Position numbers and translations under genes: made by a program
Part shown: positions 26,555 through 34,970 of the stretch, piece after piece
Position numbering within the stretch: the stretch's first letter is position 1
Layout of the letters: every line of letters starts with the position of its first letter
Assembly (NCBI GenBank): GCA_013289605.1
Contig: JABCZS010000013.1
Coordinates: 1 to 56,117 of the forward strand
Length of the DNA stretch: 56,117 nucleotides
Origin: Gammaproteobacteria bacterium
GTDB lineage: Bacteria > Pseudomonadota > Gammaproteobacteria > JABCZS01
Reading direction: 5' to 3'
The notes under the pieces: model-generated
Database searches by the model: none
Seen by the model: the letters and a program-made list of their open reading frames with translations, nothing else
Told to the model about the DNA's origin: nothing

Positions 26555-26886
26555 CTTGCCCCCTTTACAAACTGAAGTATCTTCACGGATTTTAGTTTTA
26601 AGGCCGAAGGCCTGACCGTATCTAGCCCAGGGTCTAGGCGCGTCTTCGCGCCGTAACCCTGGGTAGGAGAAAAAAGAGAACAAGCGCTGAAAGCGCGTAA
26701 GATTAATTTTTAAATATTTTTCTTGCGCGCTTTCAGCGCTGGGTTCTTATTCTCATCTACCCAGGGTTACGGCGCGAAGACGCGCCTAGACCCTGGGCTA
26801 GATACGGTCAGGCCTTCGGCCTTAAATACTAAATTGTTTTTAAATGAAAATCCGTGGGAATTCCTCAGGTTTACAAAGGGGGCAAA
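26555..26886. repeat. Composite palindromic element between prfB and lysS (family 4)
   Basis: The core 26601-26824 is a near-perfect inverted repeat of ~100-bp arms, including AAGGCCGAAGGCC, GACCGTATCTAGCCCAGGG, GGCGCGTCTTCGCGCC, CCCTGGGTAG and CAGCGCTGAAAGCGCG, around an AT-rich centre near 26701-26722. Each arm contains its own smaller hairpins. The outer flanks (CTTGCCCCCTTTACAA at 26555-26570, TTTACAAAGGGGGCAA near 26870) come from mini-element family 1. The segment at 6018-6139 is a partial copy. No ORF of substance is inside. Confidence 0.88.
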
Positions 26887-26924
26887 AATACAATGATTTT
26901 TTTAAATTTAAAATGGAACATAGC

Positions 26925-28430
26925 ATGACAACACCAGACACGACACCACAATTAAACGAACATGATATGCACGCAGAGCGGCTGGCTAAATTAGCGCAAC
27001 TGCGCACACAAGGCAATGCCTACCCCAATCAATTTAAACGCGAACACTACGCACAAGCGTTGCATGAAGAATACGAGAAGCAACCCGCGGATTATTTTGA
27101 CGCGCATGTTGTGCCCGTCACGATTGCAGGCCGCATTATGACTCGACGTTTAATGGGCAAAGCCAGCTTTATGCATCTCCAAGACATGACCGGACAAATG
27201 CAAGTGTATATTAAACAAGAGGCACTCCCAGAAGGTCAGTATGAAAAATTCAAAACCTGGGATTTAGGCGATATCGTTGCGGTATCCGGCACCTTATTTA
27301 AAACTAAAACCAATGAACTCTCCGTTAAGGCGCAGAACATTCAAATGTTAACTAAATCATTACGCCCTATGCCTGATAAATTTCATGGTTTAGTGGATCA
27401 TGAAGTGCGCGCGCGGCAACGTTATTTAGATCTCATTTGTAATCCTGAAGCACGCCGCATATTTCAACATCGCTCGCAGATCATCCAAAGTATCCGCGCA
27501 TTTATGGATGCCGATCAATTTATTGAAGTCGAAACACCGATGATGCAAGTGCTCGCAGGAGGCGCTGCAGCCAAACCGTTTACCACCCATCATAATGCAC
27601 TGGACATGGATCTTTACTTGCGCATTTCACCTGAATTATATTTAAAACGCTTAGTCGTAGGTGGTTTTGAAAAAGTGTATGAGATCAATCGCAACTTTCG
27701 TAATGAAGGCGTATCCACGCGCCATAATCCGGAGTTTACGATGATAGAGTGGTACCAAGCGTATGCAACGTACCATGAAGCCATGACGCATACTGAAGAA
27801 TTAATTCGTTATGTGGCCCTCAGCACACTAGGTACTTTGCAAGTCACTTATCAAGATAAGCACTATGATCTCAGTCAGCCCTTTAAACGCATGAGTGTGA
27901 TTGATGCGATTCTTGAATATAATCCCGGGTTAGATCGCAGTGAATTGACCACAATAGAATCTGCGCGTGCGTTGGCCCAACGTTTATCGATTCCACTGGA
28001 TACGCATTTTGGTTTAGGCAAAATACAAATTGAAATTTTTGAGAAAACCGTTGAACCTAATTTAATGGAAGCTGTTTTCATTACTGAATATCCCGCCGAA
28101 GTCTCGCCCCTTGCGCGTCCTAATGATACCGATCCGTTTATCACCGACAGATTTGAATTATTTATTGCAGGTCGTGAGCTTGCGAATGGTTTTTCAGAAT
28201 TAAACGATGCACAGTTACAAGCGGAACGCTTTCGTGCCCAAATGGAATTAAAAGCAGAAGGCGATGAAGAAGCTATGCCTTATGACGAAGATTTTATTAC
28301 GGCATTAGAATACGGCATGCCACCGACTGCAGGTGTAGGTCTAGGCATAGATCGTTTGGTGATGTTTTTGACTAACACCACTTCGATACGTGATGTTTTA
28401 TTATTTCCTCACATGCGCAATGAAGCGTAG
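26925..28430 (+). CDS. lysS: Lysyl-tRNA synthetase (class II)
   Basis: A 501-aa class II synthetase. An N-terminal OB-fold anticodon-binding domain (about residues 50-150, VTIAGRIMTRRLMGKASFMHLQD) precedes the catalytic domain with motif 1 near PMMQVLAGGAAAKPF, motif 2 (FRNEGVSTRHNPEFTMIEWY) and motif 3 (GVGLGIDRLVM). I set the start at ATG 26925 (MTTPDTTPQ) by alignment with known N-termini and length (505 in E. coli); ATG 26913 is also possible. The open frame extends upstream to 26844, but that part is repeat-derived and unlikely to be translated. Confidence 0.95.
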   Translation: MTTPDTTPQLNEHDMHAERLAKLAQLRTQGNAYPNQFKREHYAQALHEEYEKQPADYFDAHVVPVTIAGRIMTRRLMGKASFMHLQDMTGQMQVYIKQEALPEGQYEKFKTWDLGDIVAVSGTLFKTKTNELSVKAQNIQMLTKSLRPMPDKFHGLVDHEVRARQRYLDLICNPEARRIFQHRSQIIQSIRAFMDADQFIEVETPMMQVLAGGAAAKPFTTHHNALDMDLYLRISPELYLKRLVVGGFEKVYEINRNFRNEGVSTRHNPEFTMIEWYQAYATYHEAMTHTEELIRYVALSTLGTLQVTYQDKHYDLSQPFKRMSVIDAILEYNPGLDRSELTTIESARALAQRLSIPLDTHFGLGKIQIEIFEKTVEPNLMEAVFITEYPAEVSPLARPNDTDPFITDRFELFIAGRELANGFSELNDAQLQAERFRAQMELKAEGDEEAMPYDEDFITALEYGMPPTAGVGLGIDRLVMFLTNTTSIRDVLLFPHMRNEA

Positions 28431-28439
28431 TCTTATGTA

Positions 28440-28480
28440 GTTGCAGAGTTGCAGAGTTGCAGAGTTGCAGAGTTGCAGAG
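28440..28480 (+). repeat. 8-bp tandem repeat (GTTGCAGA), five copies
   Basis: Five consecutive perfect copies of GTTGCAGA start 9 bp after the lysS stop codon. It is a microsatellite prone to slippage, with no visible function. Confidence 0.9.
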
Positions 28481-28526
28481 ATTACGAACAGATCTGTCAC
28501 CGACGCAAAGCCCACCTGCACTGTCA

Positions 28527-28722
28527 CCCCGCAAAAACTGCGTCAACCGATCGGGTTAGAATTGTTGTGCTTTCACGCAGTTTTGTGCGGGGCCCGGTAA
28601 CGCATTATCTAAGTGCGTGTTTGCCTTTAATATCCCTTTAGCTAAATTGTTACCGGGCCCCGCACAAAACTGCGTGAAAGTATTGTTTTCTAACTAATTC
28701 AGTTGACGCAGTTTTTGCGGGG
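28527..28722. repeat. Two inverted copies of the 65-bp hairpin unit (family 3)
   Basis: Unit U1 (28527-28592) and unit U2 (28658-28722) are inverted relative to each other and flank CCCGGTAAC and GTTACCGGG arms, making one ~196-bp palindrome. Each unit is itself a hairpin: CCCCGCACAAAACTGCGTG at one end and ACGCAGTTTTTGCGGGG at the other. A third copy is at 36528-36592. Degenerate GACAGATCTGTG-like repeats flank the pair (28485-28526 and 28723-28800). The remaining 28801-29136 stretch is AT-rich and holds no gene apart from the upstream region of the next gene. Confidence 0.88.
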
Positions 28723-29077
28723 TGACAGATCTCTGTGCAATGACAGATCTGTGTGAGCGACAAATCCATGCATATTGATAGATCTATGTGGCATCACAGA
28801 TCGGTATTACACTCATCAAGATTTCTTTCCGCTGCTGTTAGTGAGTCACATTATCATTAATTTAATGACAGGTGAAATCTGGATCAGTTCTAAAAATTTA
28901 ATTGGTCCACAAGTTTTTTAAAAACAAAAACTGTTCTATTTTTGCGCAACATAAATCAAATTGTGCAAATAATATACTACGTATAAGTGATTTTTAAAAA
29001 AAAATTAAAAAATAAGAAAAAAACGTTTGATTTATTTTCTCATATCTTGTCTAATCCCCTATAATTGTGAAAGTTCG

Positions 29078-29097
29078 ATTAAAGTTGCTTTAATTAT
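29078..29097 (+). promoter_or_regulatory. Weak PmrA-box-like tandem repeat
   Basis: ATTAAAGTT, GC, TTTAATTAT. The two TTAA cores are 11 bp apart as in the PmrA element, but only 12 of 18 positions agree and no convincing -10 follows at the right distance. The site is 40 bp before the outer-membrane protein gene. Background AT-richness could produce it by chance. Confidence 0.25.
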
Positions 29098-29136
29098 TTT
29101 TGTTTGTCTTGAAACACAGTAGAAGGATCTAAAATT

Positions 29137-29979
29137 ATGTTGATACACTCCAGAATTTTACTCACCGGCATGGCACTCTCACTAGCTTCTAGTGTTGCGC
29201 TTGCTGCTCCCGGTTATGATGTGGTAAGCGGTCCGTTAGAAGAAGATGGTTTGTTTGATGAAGGAAGTTTCCAGTTCTCTGCCTTGATTGGTATCGCAAC
29301 GATTGATCAAAATGACGGCAAAGTTAAAGTCACACGTAGCGAAACGGATACTTTGCTACAAACGAACAGTGATGACTGGAAGTCATGGACGGGGCAGTTG
29401 GGTGTGGGCTATGTGTTCCCCTTAGAATGGGAAGATGAAGAAGACGAAAATGAATATAGACATAACCGAGATGAAGACGATGAAATCAATGTAAGCTGGT
29501 TTGATTCTATTACACCCCAAATCAATGTGTACGTTTTAAGTGGCAATAAGCTCGAAGGCGATGTGCGCCGCTTTAATGATCCCGATGATATCGATGCCAC
29601 CTACAATATCAATTTCGACAGCACACGTCTAATGTTTGATCTCGCACTCGATGTATTGACTGTAAATGAATTATCTTTCTACGTCATGGCAGGTTTAGGC
29701 GTAGCCTGGAATACTGCAGATTTTAATTTAAATCCAAATCGAGGCGTTCCCATCCATGATCTTAAAATTCAAGAATCACAAAGCACAGACTTTGCGTTTG
29801 AATTTGGTGGCGGCCTAGATTATGCGTTAGATGAAAACTTCGACATTACGTTGCAATATTTATGGACCGATTTAACAGACATCGGTATCGGCGGCGTAGA
29901 CGATATATTCCATGTACACAGCGATAATATGGATGTCAAAACACAAGCCATATTCTTAGGCGTACGCTTTGGGGTCTAA
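29137..29979 (+). CDS. Outer-membrane beta-barrel-like protein
   Basis: A 280-aa exported protein: Sec signal peptide of ~23 residues ending ALA, then alternating polar/hydrophobic strands typical of an eight-stranded OmpA-like or surface-antigen barrel (for example SWTGQLGVGYVFPL, LMFDLALDVL, FYVMAGLGVAWN, FAFEFGGGLDYAL, ITLQYLWTDL, QAIFLGVRFGV at the C-terminus). One loop is very acidic (about residues 98-118, EWEDEEDENEYR and DEDDE). AGAAGGA precedes the ATG. It lies 36 bp upstream of the first DUF3494 gene, same strand, and could be co-transcribed. The specific function is unknown. Confidence 0.8.
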   Translation: MLIHSRILLTGMALSLASSVALAAPGYDVVSGPLEEDGLFDEGSFQFSALIGIATIDQNDGKVKVTRSETDTLLQTNSDDWKSWTGQLGVGYVFPLEWEDEEDENEYRHNRDEDDEINVSWFDSITPQINVYVLSGNKLEGDVRRFNDPDDIDATYNINFDSTRLMFDLALDVLTVNELSFYVMAGLGVAWNTADFNLNPNRGVPIHDLKIQESQSTDFAFEFGGGLDYALDENFDITLQYLWTDLTDIGIGGVDDIFHVHSDNMDVKTQAIFLGVRFGV

Positions 29980-30015
29980 CGGATTATTAATTACACAAGG
30001 AAGAAGGAAAACGTG

Positions 30016-31365
30016 ATGAAAAATTTATCTTTAAAATTAACTTTGCTGGGCTGTGTGTCAGTTTGCCTTGCGGGTATGGCTCAGGCTCAAGATGTGCAGG
30101 ATGAGCTTGCGTTTGGAGATTGTGGTTTAGATGGTCTGCCGGTGTGCTGGGAACCTGATGTTGGGTTTATCGATACGCCTAATATTTCGGATGTGAACTG
30201 CGGCAGCAGTCCTAGAACGATCACCTTGACGGTTAAAAATTATGAAGCAGTCGGCATTATACTTTATGACCCCGTCTTGATCGCCAAAGATTCTTTCCCA
30301 GAAGATTTGCTGACGATCGATGGCGGTACATGTATTTTTGATAATGGGACTAAACTTCCCGGAGGCAAAACCTGTACTGTGGATTTAATTTTAACTCCAC
30401 CTGCGTGCCCACCTTCAGGTCCCATATTCGGTTTTGTTGATCGTGTATTACGTATCGGTGTGGATACCCTCCAAGTGTTTGCATTTGCTAACTTGAATGA
30501 ATTTCACTTTACTACTCTGGGTGCTGCAGGGGGTGATACTGGGTTCGCTATTTTAGGTAACGATGTGCATAACCGTGATGGTGTTGCTTATGTAGAAGGC
30601 AGTGTCGGGCATACTCAAGTGACTTCACCGGGCACTATCGATCTTAACTTTAATGTAATCGATGGCATGCTTTATACGTCTTCAACTGCGCAAGCCGTGC
30701 TGGATGCACAAGATGCATTTTCTGCAGCGTGGAATACCTTTAATACAATGCGTGAAACGTATGGTTGTACTCCGCGTGGCAATCTTGATGATGGCGATAG
30801 AATAAACGGTGGTCTGTATTGTTTACAAAATAGAGTTTGTACGAATCCCACTGATTTTCGTACTTGCCATGATGTAGAACCTAATATTGATGGTTACATT
30901 ACGTTAGAGGGCGGTCCAGCGAGTTTCTTTGTGTTTTATGTTGGGTCTGATGAGTCAGATTGTTGGGATCTTGCAAGCCCACTGCCTGCAACGCCCCTTA
31001 TTCGTAGACCGTGCAGCTTAAATGTGCACCCCGCGACATATTTCGAGTATGAACGTGAGGCTAATCCTAATAATGTGTTCTGGATAGTGGGTAATGGCTT
31101 TGTGGATATATTCCAGGCTGCAGCACTCGATGGTATCGTTTTAGCAGCAGGCGGGCCTATTTTCTCTGATGGTCCAGGCAACAACCCGGGCACAGTACAC
31201 GGTAGATTATGGTCTAATTATTCCATTTATTTATACAGTAACTCTGTATCCGTCCCTGAACAGTCTGAGTTTGATTTCGATTTTGGTTTTGGTTTCGAGG
31301 GTTGTGATTTCTGTTATGACTGGAACTTCGACGGAGATAACGCAAACGTGGCTTATTCTGAATGA
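30016..31365 (+). CDS. Secreted Ig-like + DUF3494 protein, paralog 1
   Basis: A 449-aa exported protein. Signal peptide ~1-25 ends in AQA. Residues ~45-160 form an Ig-like domain with the pattern ISDVNCG, VKNYEAVGIIL, GGKTCTVDLILTPPAC. Residues ~170-415 match the DUF3494 (ice-binding-protein-like) layout: LGAAGGDTGFAILG, a DGMLYTSS segment, DAQDAFSAAWNTF, GCTPRGNL, GGLYCL, NNVFWIVGNGFVDIF, AALDGIVLA, HGRLWS. It has a unique C-terminal tail rich in Phe/Asp/Gly with extra Cys (about 420-449). Start ATG 30016 is preferred over GTG 30013, with AAGGA upstream. The function in this organism is unknown. Confidence 0.85.
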   Translation: MKNLSLKLTLLGCVSVCLAGMAQAQDVQDELAFGDCGLDGLPVCWEPDVGFIDTPNISDVNCGSSPRTITLTVKNYEAVGIILYDPVLIAKDSFPEDLLTIDGGTCIFDNGTKLPGGKTCTVDLILTPPACPPSGPIFGFVDRVLRIGVDTLQVFAFANLNEFHFTTLGAAGGDTGFAILGNDVHNRDGVAYVEGSVGHTQVTSPGTIDLNFNVIDGMLYTSSTAQAVLDAQDAFSAAWNTFNTMRETYGCTPRGNLDDGDRINGGLYCLQNRVCTNPTDFRTCHDVEPNIDGYITLEGGPASFFVFYVGSDESDCWDLASPLPATPLIRRPCSLNVHPATYFEYEREANPNNVFWIVGNGFVDIFQAAALDGIVLAAGGPIFSDGPGNNPGTVHGRLWSNYSIYLYSNSVSVPEQSEFDFDFGFGFEGCDFCYDWNFDGDNANVAYSE

Positions 31366-31458
31366 CTTTGTGGGCAAGGGAGCTTCTGGACGAAGTTCCC
31401 TATGCGCAGATAAACAATGATGTTATTTATTTTAATTAACCTATTATAAGGAAGTATT

Positions 31459-32979
31459 ATGATTAAGAATCTAGGCTATAAGTTAGCTATTCTAGGATGC
31501 GCAGCATCTTGTTTAGCCAGTGTTGCCCAAGCTAAAGTGGGTACCGTGGATCAGCATGACAATGGTTTTGATGGTAATAGCGATCAACCCCATGAGTTTG
31601 ATGATGTGGTTTTCGTAGGGCTTAATGACGACAAACCTTTTCCTGATGTCGCCTGTGTGCCATTTGATGCACCCTGGTTACGTGAAGGCCGTGCCGTTAC
31701 TTTTATTTTAAACAACACAGAACCTGCTCCTTTTAGATTATTTGATATCAAAATGAGCACGTTTGCAGATGATAATTCCGATGTGGGATTTACCTTTTCT
31801 ACGGCTCCAACCGCATTTCCAGAGCCGCGCAATTGCTTGTCACCGCCTTGTCCTTTTCCAAATTTTTGTGGCGTAGATCCCGAGACCCATTACGGCCAAG
31901 GTTACATTTATGCTTATGAACAATGTTCGCTTACTGTTGAATTTACTCCGCCGCTTTGTCACACTACCGGTCAACATGGCCAACCTGTGCCCATGTCGGC
32001 GAATATCCATAAATTACTCTCTATTGGTGTAGGCAGTCAGGAAGACCTGTTACTGCTAGAAGCACAATCTGAAGTGAATGTCATTGGCTCTGGAAATGAC
32101 TTTGCGGTATTAGGGTATAACCAAGCCCCTGTTAATCAAGGCAATGGCAACAGTCAGCTGTTTGGTAATTTAGGTGTGGTTAATAGTCATGGGGGTTTCC
32201 TGCCTACACCCAATGCAGACGGTTTTACTTTACCTAATAGTGCAACGGCCTTTGATAGTCAGAATAATCCTGTCGTCGCAGGTGCAGAAGCTGATTTCCT
32301 TGCTGCATGGCTGACTTTAGAGTTTGATGATGAGTTTGATAACAACTGTATTCCTTATGGTAATATGAATAATGCAAATAGACTGACTTCAGGTTCTTAT
32401 TGCTTATTTAATGCGTATGTTGCACCTGATCATACTATTACACCTATCGATGTCACCTTAGATGGTAATGTGACGTTAACGGGTCCGGGTAATTTCTATT
32501 TCAATATGGATAACAGCCATGAATGTATTCTAACAGCAGCAGATCCCGCGACAGGTGCACCTGCAGTAACGAGAATGTGTAATTTACGCGTCGGTCCTAA
32601 CTTTAATATTATCTATGATGCCGATCAAAACGGGGATAGACCTGGACCACAAAACGTGTTCTGGATATTAAATGGCACGGAAGTTCCTACGGATGATGCA
32701 ACGCCAATTGATCCGCCGCTGGTTCTAGGTAGCACGGACTTTAACCATATCTATCTCGCAAACGGTTCTCGTTTAGACGGGTCTATCTTGGGCGGTGCGG
32801 GCGGTCCTAATGGCGAACCAAGCTACTGTAACATTGGAGAAGGATTAGGCGCACCCTTTGGTAATAATATTATTGCTGAATACACTACCGGTGATCGAGG
32901 CGTTAATGTTAACGGCAGTATCTGGTCTAGATGCGGCCAGATCCTGTTAGCCGGCACCACGGTATGGCCTGCGCAGTAA
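31459..32979 (+). CDS. Secreted Ig-like + DUF3494 protein, paralog 2
   Basis: A 506-aa exported protein with signal peptide ending SVAQA (~25). Ig-like domain ~50-190 (DVACVPFDA, FILNNTEPAPFRLFDIKM, CSLTVEFTPPLC). DUF3494-like domain ~205-506: IGSGNDFAVLGYNQAPVNQG, FGNLGVV, GAEADFLAAWLTL, NRLTSGSYCLF, GPGNFYFNM, NVFWILNG, GSRLDGSILGG, VNGSIWSRCG, LLAGTTV. Paralogs 2, 3 and 4 share the APVNQG stretch and are the closest subgroup. AAGGAAG precedes the ATG. The leader before the start is nearly the same as that of paralog 3. Confidence 0.87.
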   Translation: MIKNLGYKLAILGCAASCLASVAQAKVGTVDQHDNGFDGNSDQPHEFDDVVFVGLNDDKPFPDVACVPFDAPWLREGRAVTFILNNTEPAPFRLFDIKMSTFADDNSDVGFTFSTAPTAFPEPRNCLSPPCPFPNFCGVDPETHYGQGYIYAYEQCSLTVEFTPPLCHTTGQHGQPVPMSANIHKLLSIGVGSQEDLLLLEAQSEVNVIGSGNDFAVLGYNQAPVNQGNGNSQLFGNLGVVNSHGGFLPTPNADGFTLPNSATAFDSQNNPVVAGAEADFLAAWLTLEFDDEFDNNCIPYGNMNNANRLTSGSYCLFNAYVAPDHTITPIDVTLDGNVTLTGPGNFYFNMDNSHECILTAADPATGAPAVTRMCNLRVGPNFNIIYDADQNGDRPGPQNVFWILNGTEVPTDDATPIDPPLVLGSTDFNHIYLANGSRLDGSILGGAGGPNGEPSYCNIGEGLGAPFGNNIIAEYTTGDRGVNVNGSIWSRCGQILLAGTTVWPAQ

Positions 32980-33028
32980 AGTTTTCTCAATAATTCATGT
33001 AGTTCTGATTAAATGATCAGTAGTAGTA

Positions 33029-33059
33029 CCTAGGGAGTAGAAGGATAAAACTCCCTAGG
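33029..33059 (+). other. Hairpin downstream of paralog 2
   Basis: CCTAGGGAGT and ACTCCCTAGG arms around an 11-nt loop, 50 bp after the stop codon. There is no T run behind it, so a classic terminator is not assured; an RNA-stability hairpin is equally possible. The rest of the 280-bp gap to the next gene holds only AT-rich leader sequence. Confidence 0.6.
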
Positions 33060-33259
33060 CGCTCTTCATAGTTTACTTTAACTTTATGAAGTATGCGGTT
33101 ATTAATAGTTCATTAAAAAATTTGCGAAATTATATGGAATTTTTAAAGACTAGACCTATACTCCTTTTAGCACATGGAAACAATGAAGAGCATTAGGCAG
33201 TTGTTTGACTGTTTGTAGTGTATGTGCATTTTAATTAACTTACTTTATAAGGAAATATT

Positions 33260-34792
33260 ATGATTAACAATTTAAGCTTAAAGCTTGCTATGCTAGGATG
33301 TGCAGCATCCTGTTTAGTCAGCGTGGCTCATGCAGATAATCCGTTTACTGACGAATCTTTCTATCTTTGGGACACTGGTGATCAAACTGATATAGTGTTT
33401 GTAGACATAAGTGAAGGTATGTTTCCAGATGTCGCTTGCGTACCTGATCCTATAGCTGGTATTAATGGCGTACAGCCATCACCTCTTCCTGCGGTTAGCA
33501 CAGTAGCTATTGATTTACAAAGCAATATTCCTGCAGATATAAGATTGTATAATATCCACTTCTTGCCTTTCGCAGATGATAATTCAGGAATAAGCTTTGA
33601 TTTTTCTACTGCTCTACCTAACAATTGCGTAACCAGCACAGACCCAGTGACTAACGCTGGTAATGGTGTGATTGATGGATTTTCCTCTTGTACATTGTAT
33701 GCTCAATATGTTCCACCTACATGTGAAACCACAGGATCAGATATTGGTGTAATTCCTACACCCGCTCCTGTTCCGACACAAGCTGGTAGTATCCACCAAC
33801 TGTTAGTCATAGGCGTAGGTAGCCAAGAAGATTTCATGTTGCTGGAAGCAAGTTCAGATGTAACTGCAATCGGTTCTGGTAGTCAGTTTGCGGTATTGGG
33901 CTTTAATCAAGCTCCGGTCAACCAAGGTGGCGGTAACACTCAGGCGTTTGGTAATGTAGGTCTTCTTCCTGTAGGCCACCCAGGTGGCTTTACTTTACCT
34001 GCCTATGCTCAAGAATACTTCCAGGGACCTATTTCAGCAATGAGTCCTGTAGTTTTGGGTGCAGAAGCTGATTTAGAAAATGCTTATGCCGTATTAACTG
34101 CAGATTTAGAAAATGGAATCGGACCAAATGAAGACTGTCTTCCTTATGGTGATTTCAATAATGGTGCAGTCATACCTTCAGGCTCTTATTGCTTATCTAA
34201 TGCAGATACAAGCTATACACCTCCTAGACCAATTGATGTGACTTTGGATGGTACGATCACATTAGCGGGTGCGGGTAATTTCTACTTCTATGCAGATACA
34301 GCTAAAGAATGTGCGGTAACATTAAGTCCTTTAGTTACTAGAATGTGTAATTTTGTCTTCGGTTCTGACTTCAATATCCAATATGCAGCAGATGGAAACG
34401 GTAATACGCCTTCAGCTGAAAATGTATTCTGGATCTTGAATAGATCAAGTGCTCTTCTACCTCTTGACACAACACCCATATCTAGCCCTGTTATGACTTA
34501 TGCTTTGGGTAGCACTGACTTCAACCATGTGTTCATATACAATGGCGCACGTATTGATGGTTCGATATTAGGCGGTGGTTTTGCAACACCTGGTGCTGCT
34601 TATGTTCCACCTGGTCCTCCAACACCTAATACTTGTCTAGCTACTAGTCCTACTACTGGTCCTTACGTAGGTAACAACATTATTGTTGAACCTCCAGCGA
34701 CAGGTGATCGTGCAGTAGTTGTTAACGGCACAATCTGGTCTGCATGCGGTGAGATCCTATTGTCTGGAACAACTGTGAGTCCAACACTCTAA
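33260..34792 (+). CDS. Secreted Ig-like + DUF3494 protein, paralog 3
   Basis: A 510-aa exported protein. Signal peptide ~1-25 (LGCAASCLVSVAHA). Ig-like domain ~40-190 with DVACVPDP, DLQSNIPADIRLYNIHF and CTLYAQYVPPTC. DUF3494-like domain from ~205: IGSGSQFAVLGFNQAPVNQG, FGNVGLL, GAEADLENAYAVL, GDFNNGAVIPSGSYCL, LAGAGNFYFY, NVFWILNRS, GARIDGSILGGG, VNGTIWSACG. It has more T/A-ending codons than paralog 2 although the proteins align throughout, indicating divergence after duplication. A strong terminator follows. Confidence 0.87.
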   Translation: MINNLSLKLAMLGCAASCLVSVAHADNPFTDESFYLWDTGDQTDIVFVDISEGMFPDVACVPDPIAGINGVQPSPLPAVSTVAIDLQSNIPADIRLYNIHFLPFADDNSGISFDFSTALPNNCVTSTDPVTNAGNGVIDGFSSCTLYAQYVPPTCETTGSDIGVIPTPAPVPTQAGSIHQLLVIGVGSQEDFMLLEASSDVTAIGSGSQFAVLGFNQAPVNQGGGNTQAFGNVGLLPVGHPGGFTLPAYAQEYFQGPISAMSPVVLGAEADLENAYAVLTADLENGIGPNEDCLPYGDFNNGAVIPSGSYCLSNADTSYTPPRPIDVTLDGTITLAGAGNFYFYADTAKECAVTLSPLVTRMCNFVFGSDFNIQYAADGNGNTPSAENVFWILNRSSALLPLDTTPISSPVMTYALGSTDFNHVFIYNGARIDGSILGGGFATPGAAYVPPGPPTPNTCLATSPTTGPYVGNNIIVEPPATGDRAVVVNGTIWSACGEILLSGTTVSPTL

Positions 34793-34811
34793 GATCTGTT
34801 CTTAAGCAGTA

Positions 34812-34840
34812 AAACAAAGGACCTTCGGGTCCTTTGTTTA
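34812..34840 (+). terminator. Rho-independent terminator after paralog 3
   Basis: AACAAAGGACC, TTCG tetraloop, GGTCCTTTGTTT. A stable GC-containing stem with T-rich 3' side, 20 bp after the stop codon. Confidence 0.85.
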
Positions 34841-34970
34841 TTGGGAAATAAAAATTTATAAGTTGTATTTCTGAATAATAATTCTATACTCTTCCTAAGC
34901 CCAAAAAATACCTGCAAACTATTTGGTGATGGGTCCATTAATAATAACAATAAACAATGTAGGACAGAGC

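Noticed and set aside
28441..28641. A 66-residue open frame after lysS
   Set aside because: It is made of the 8-bp microsatellite and the palindromic repeat and lacks a ribosome binding site.
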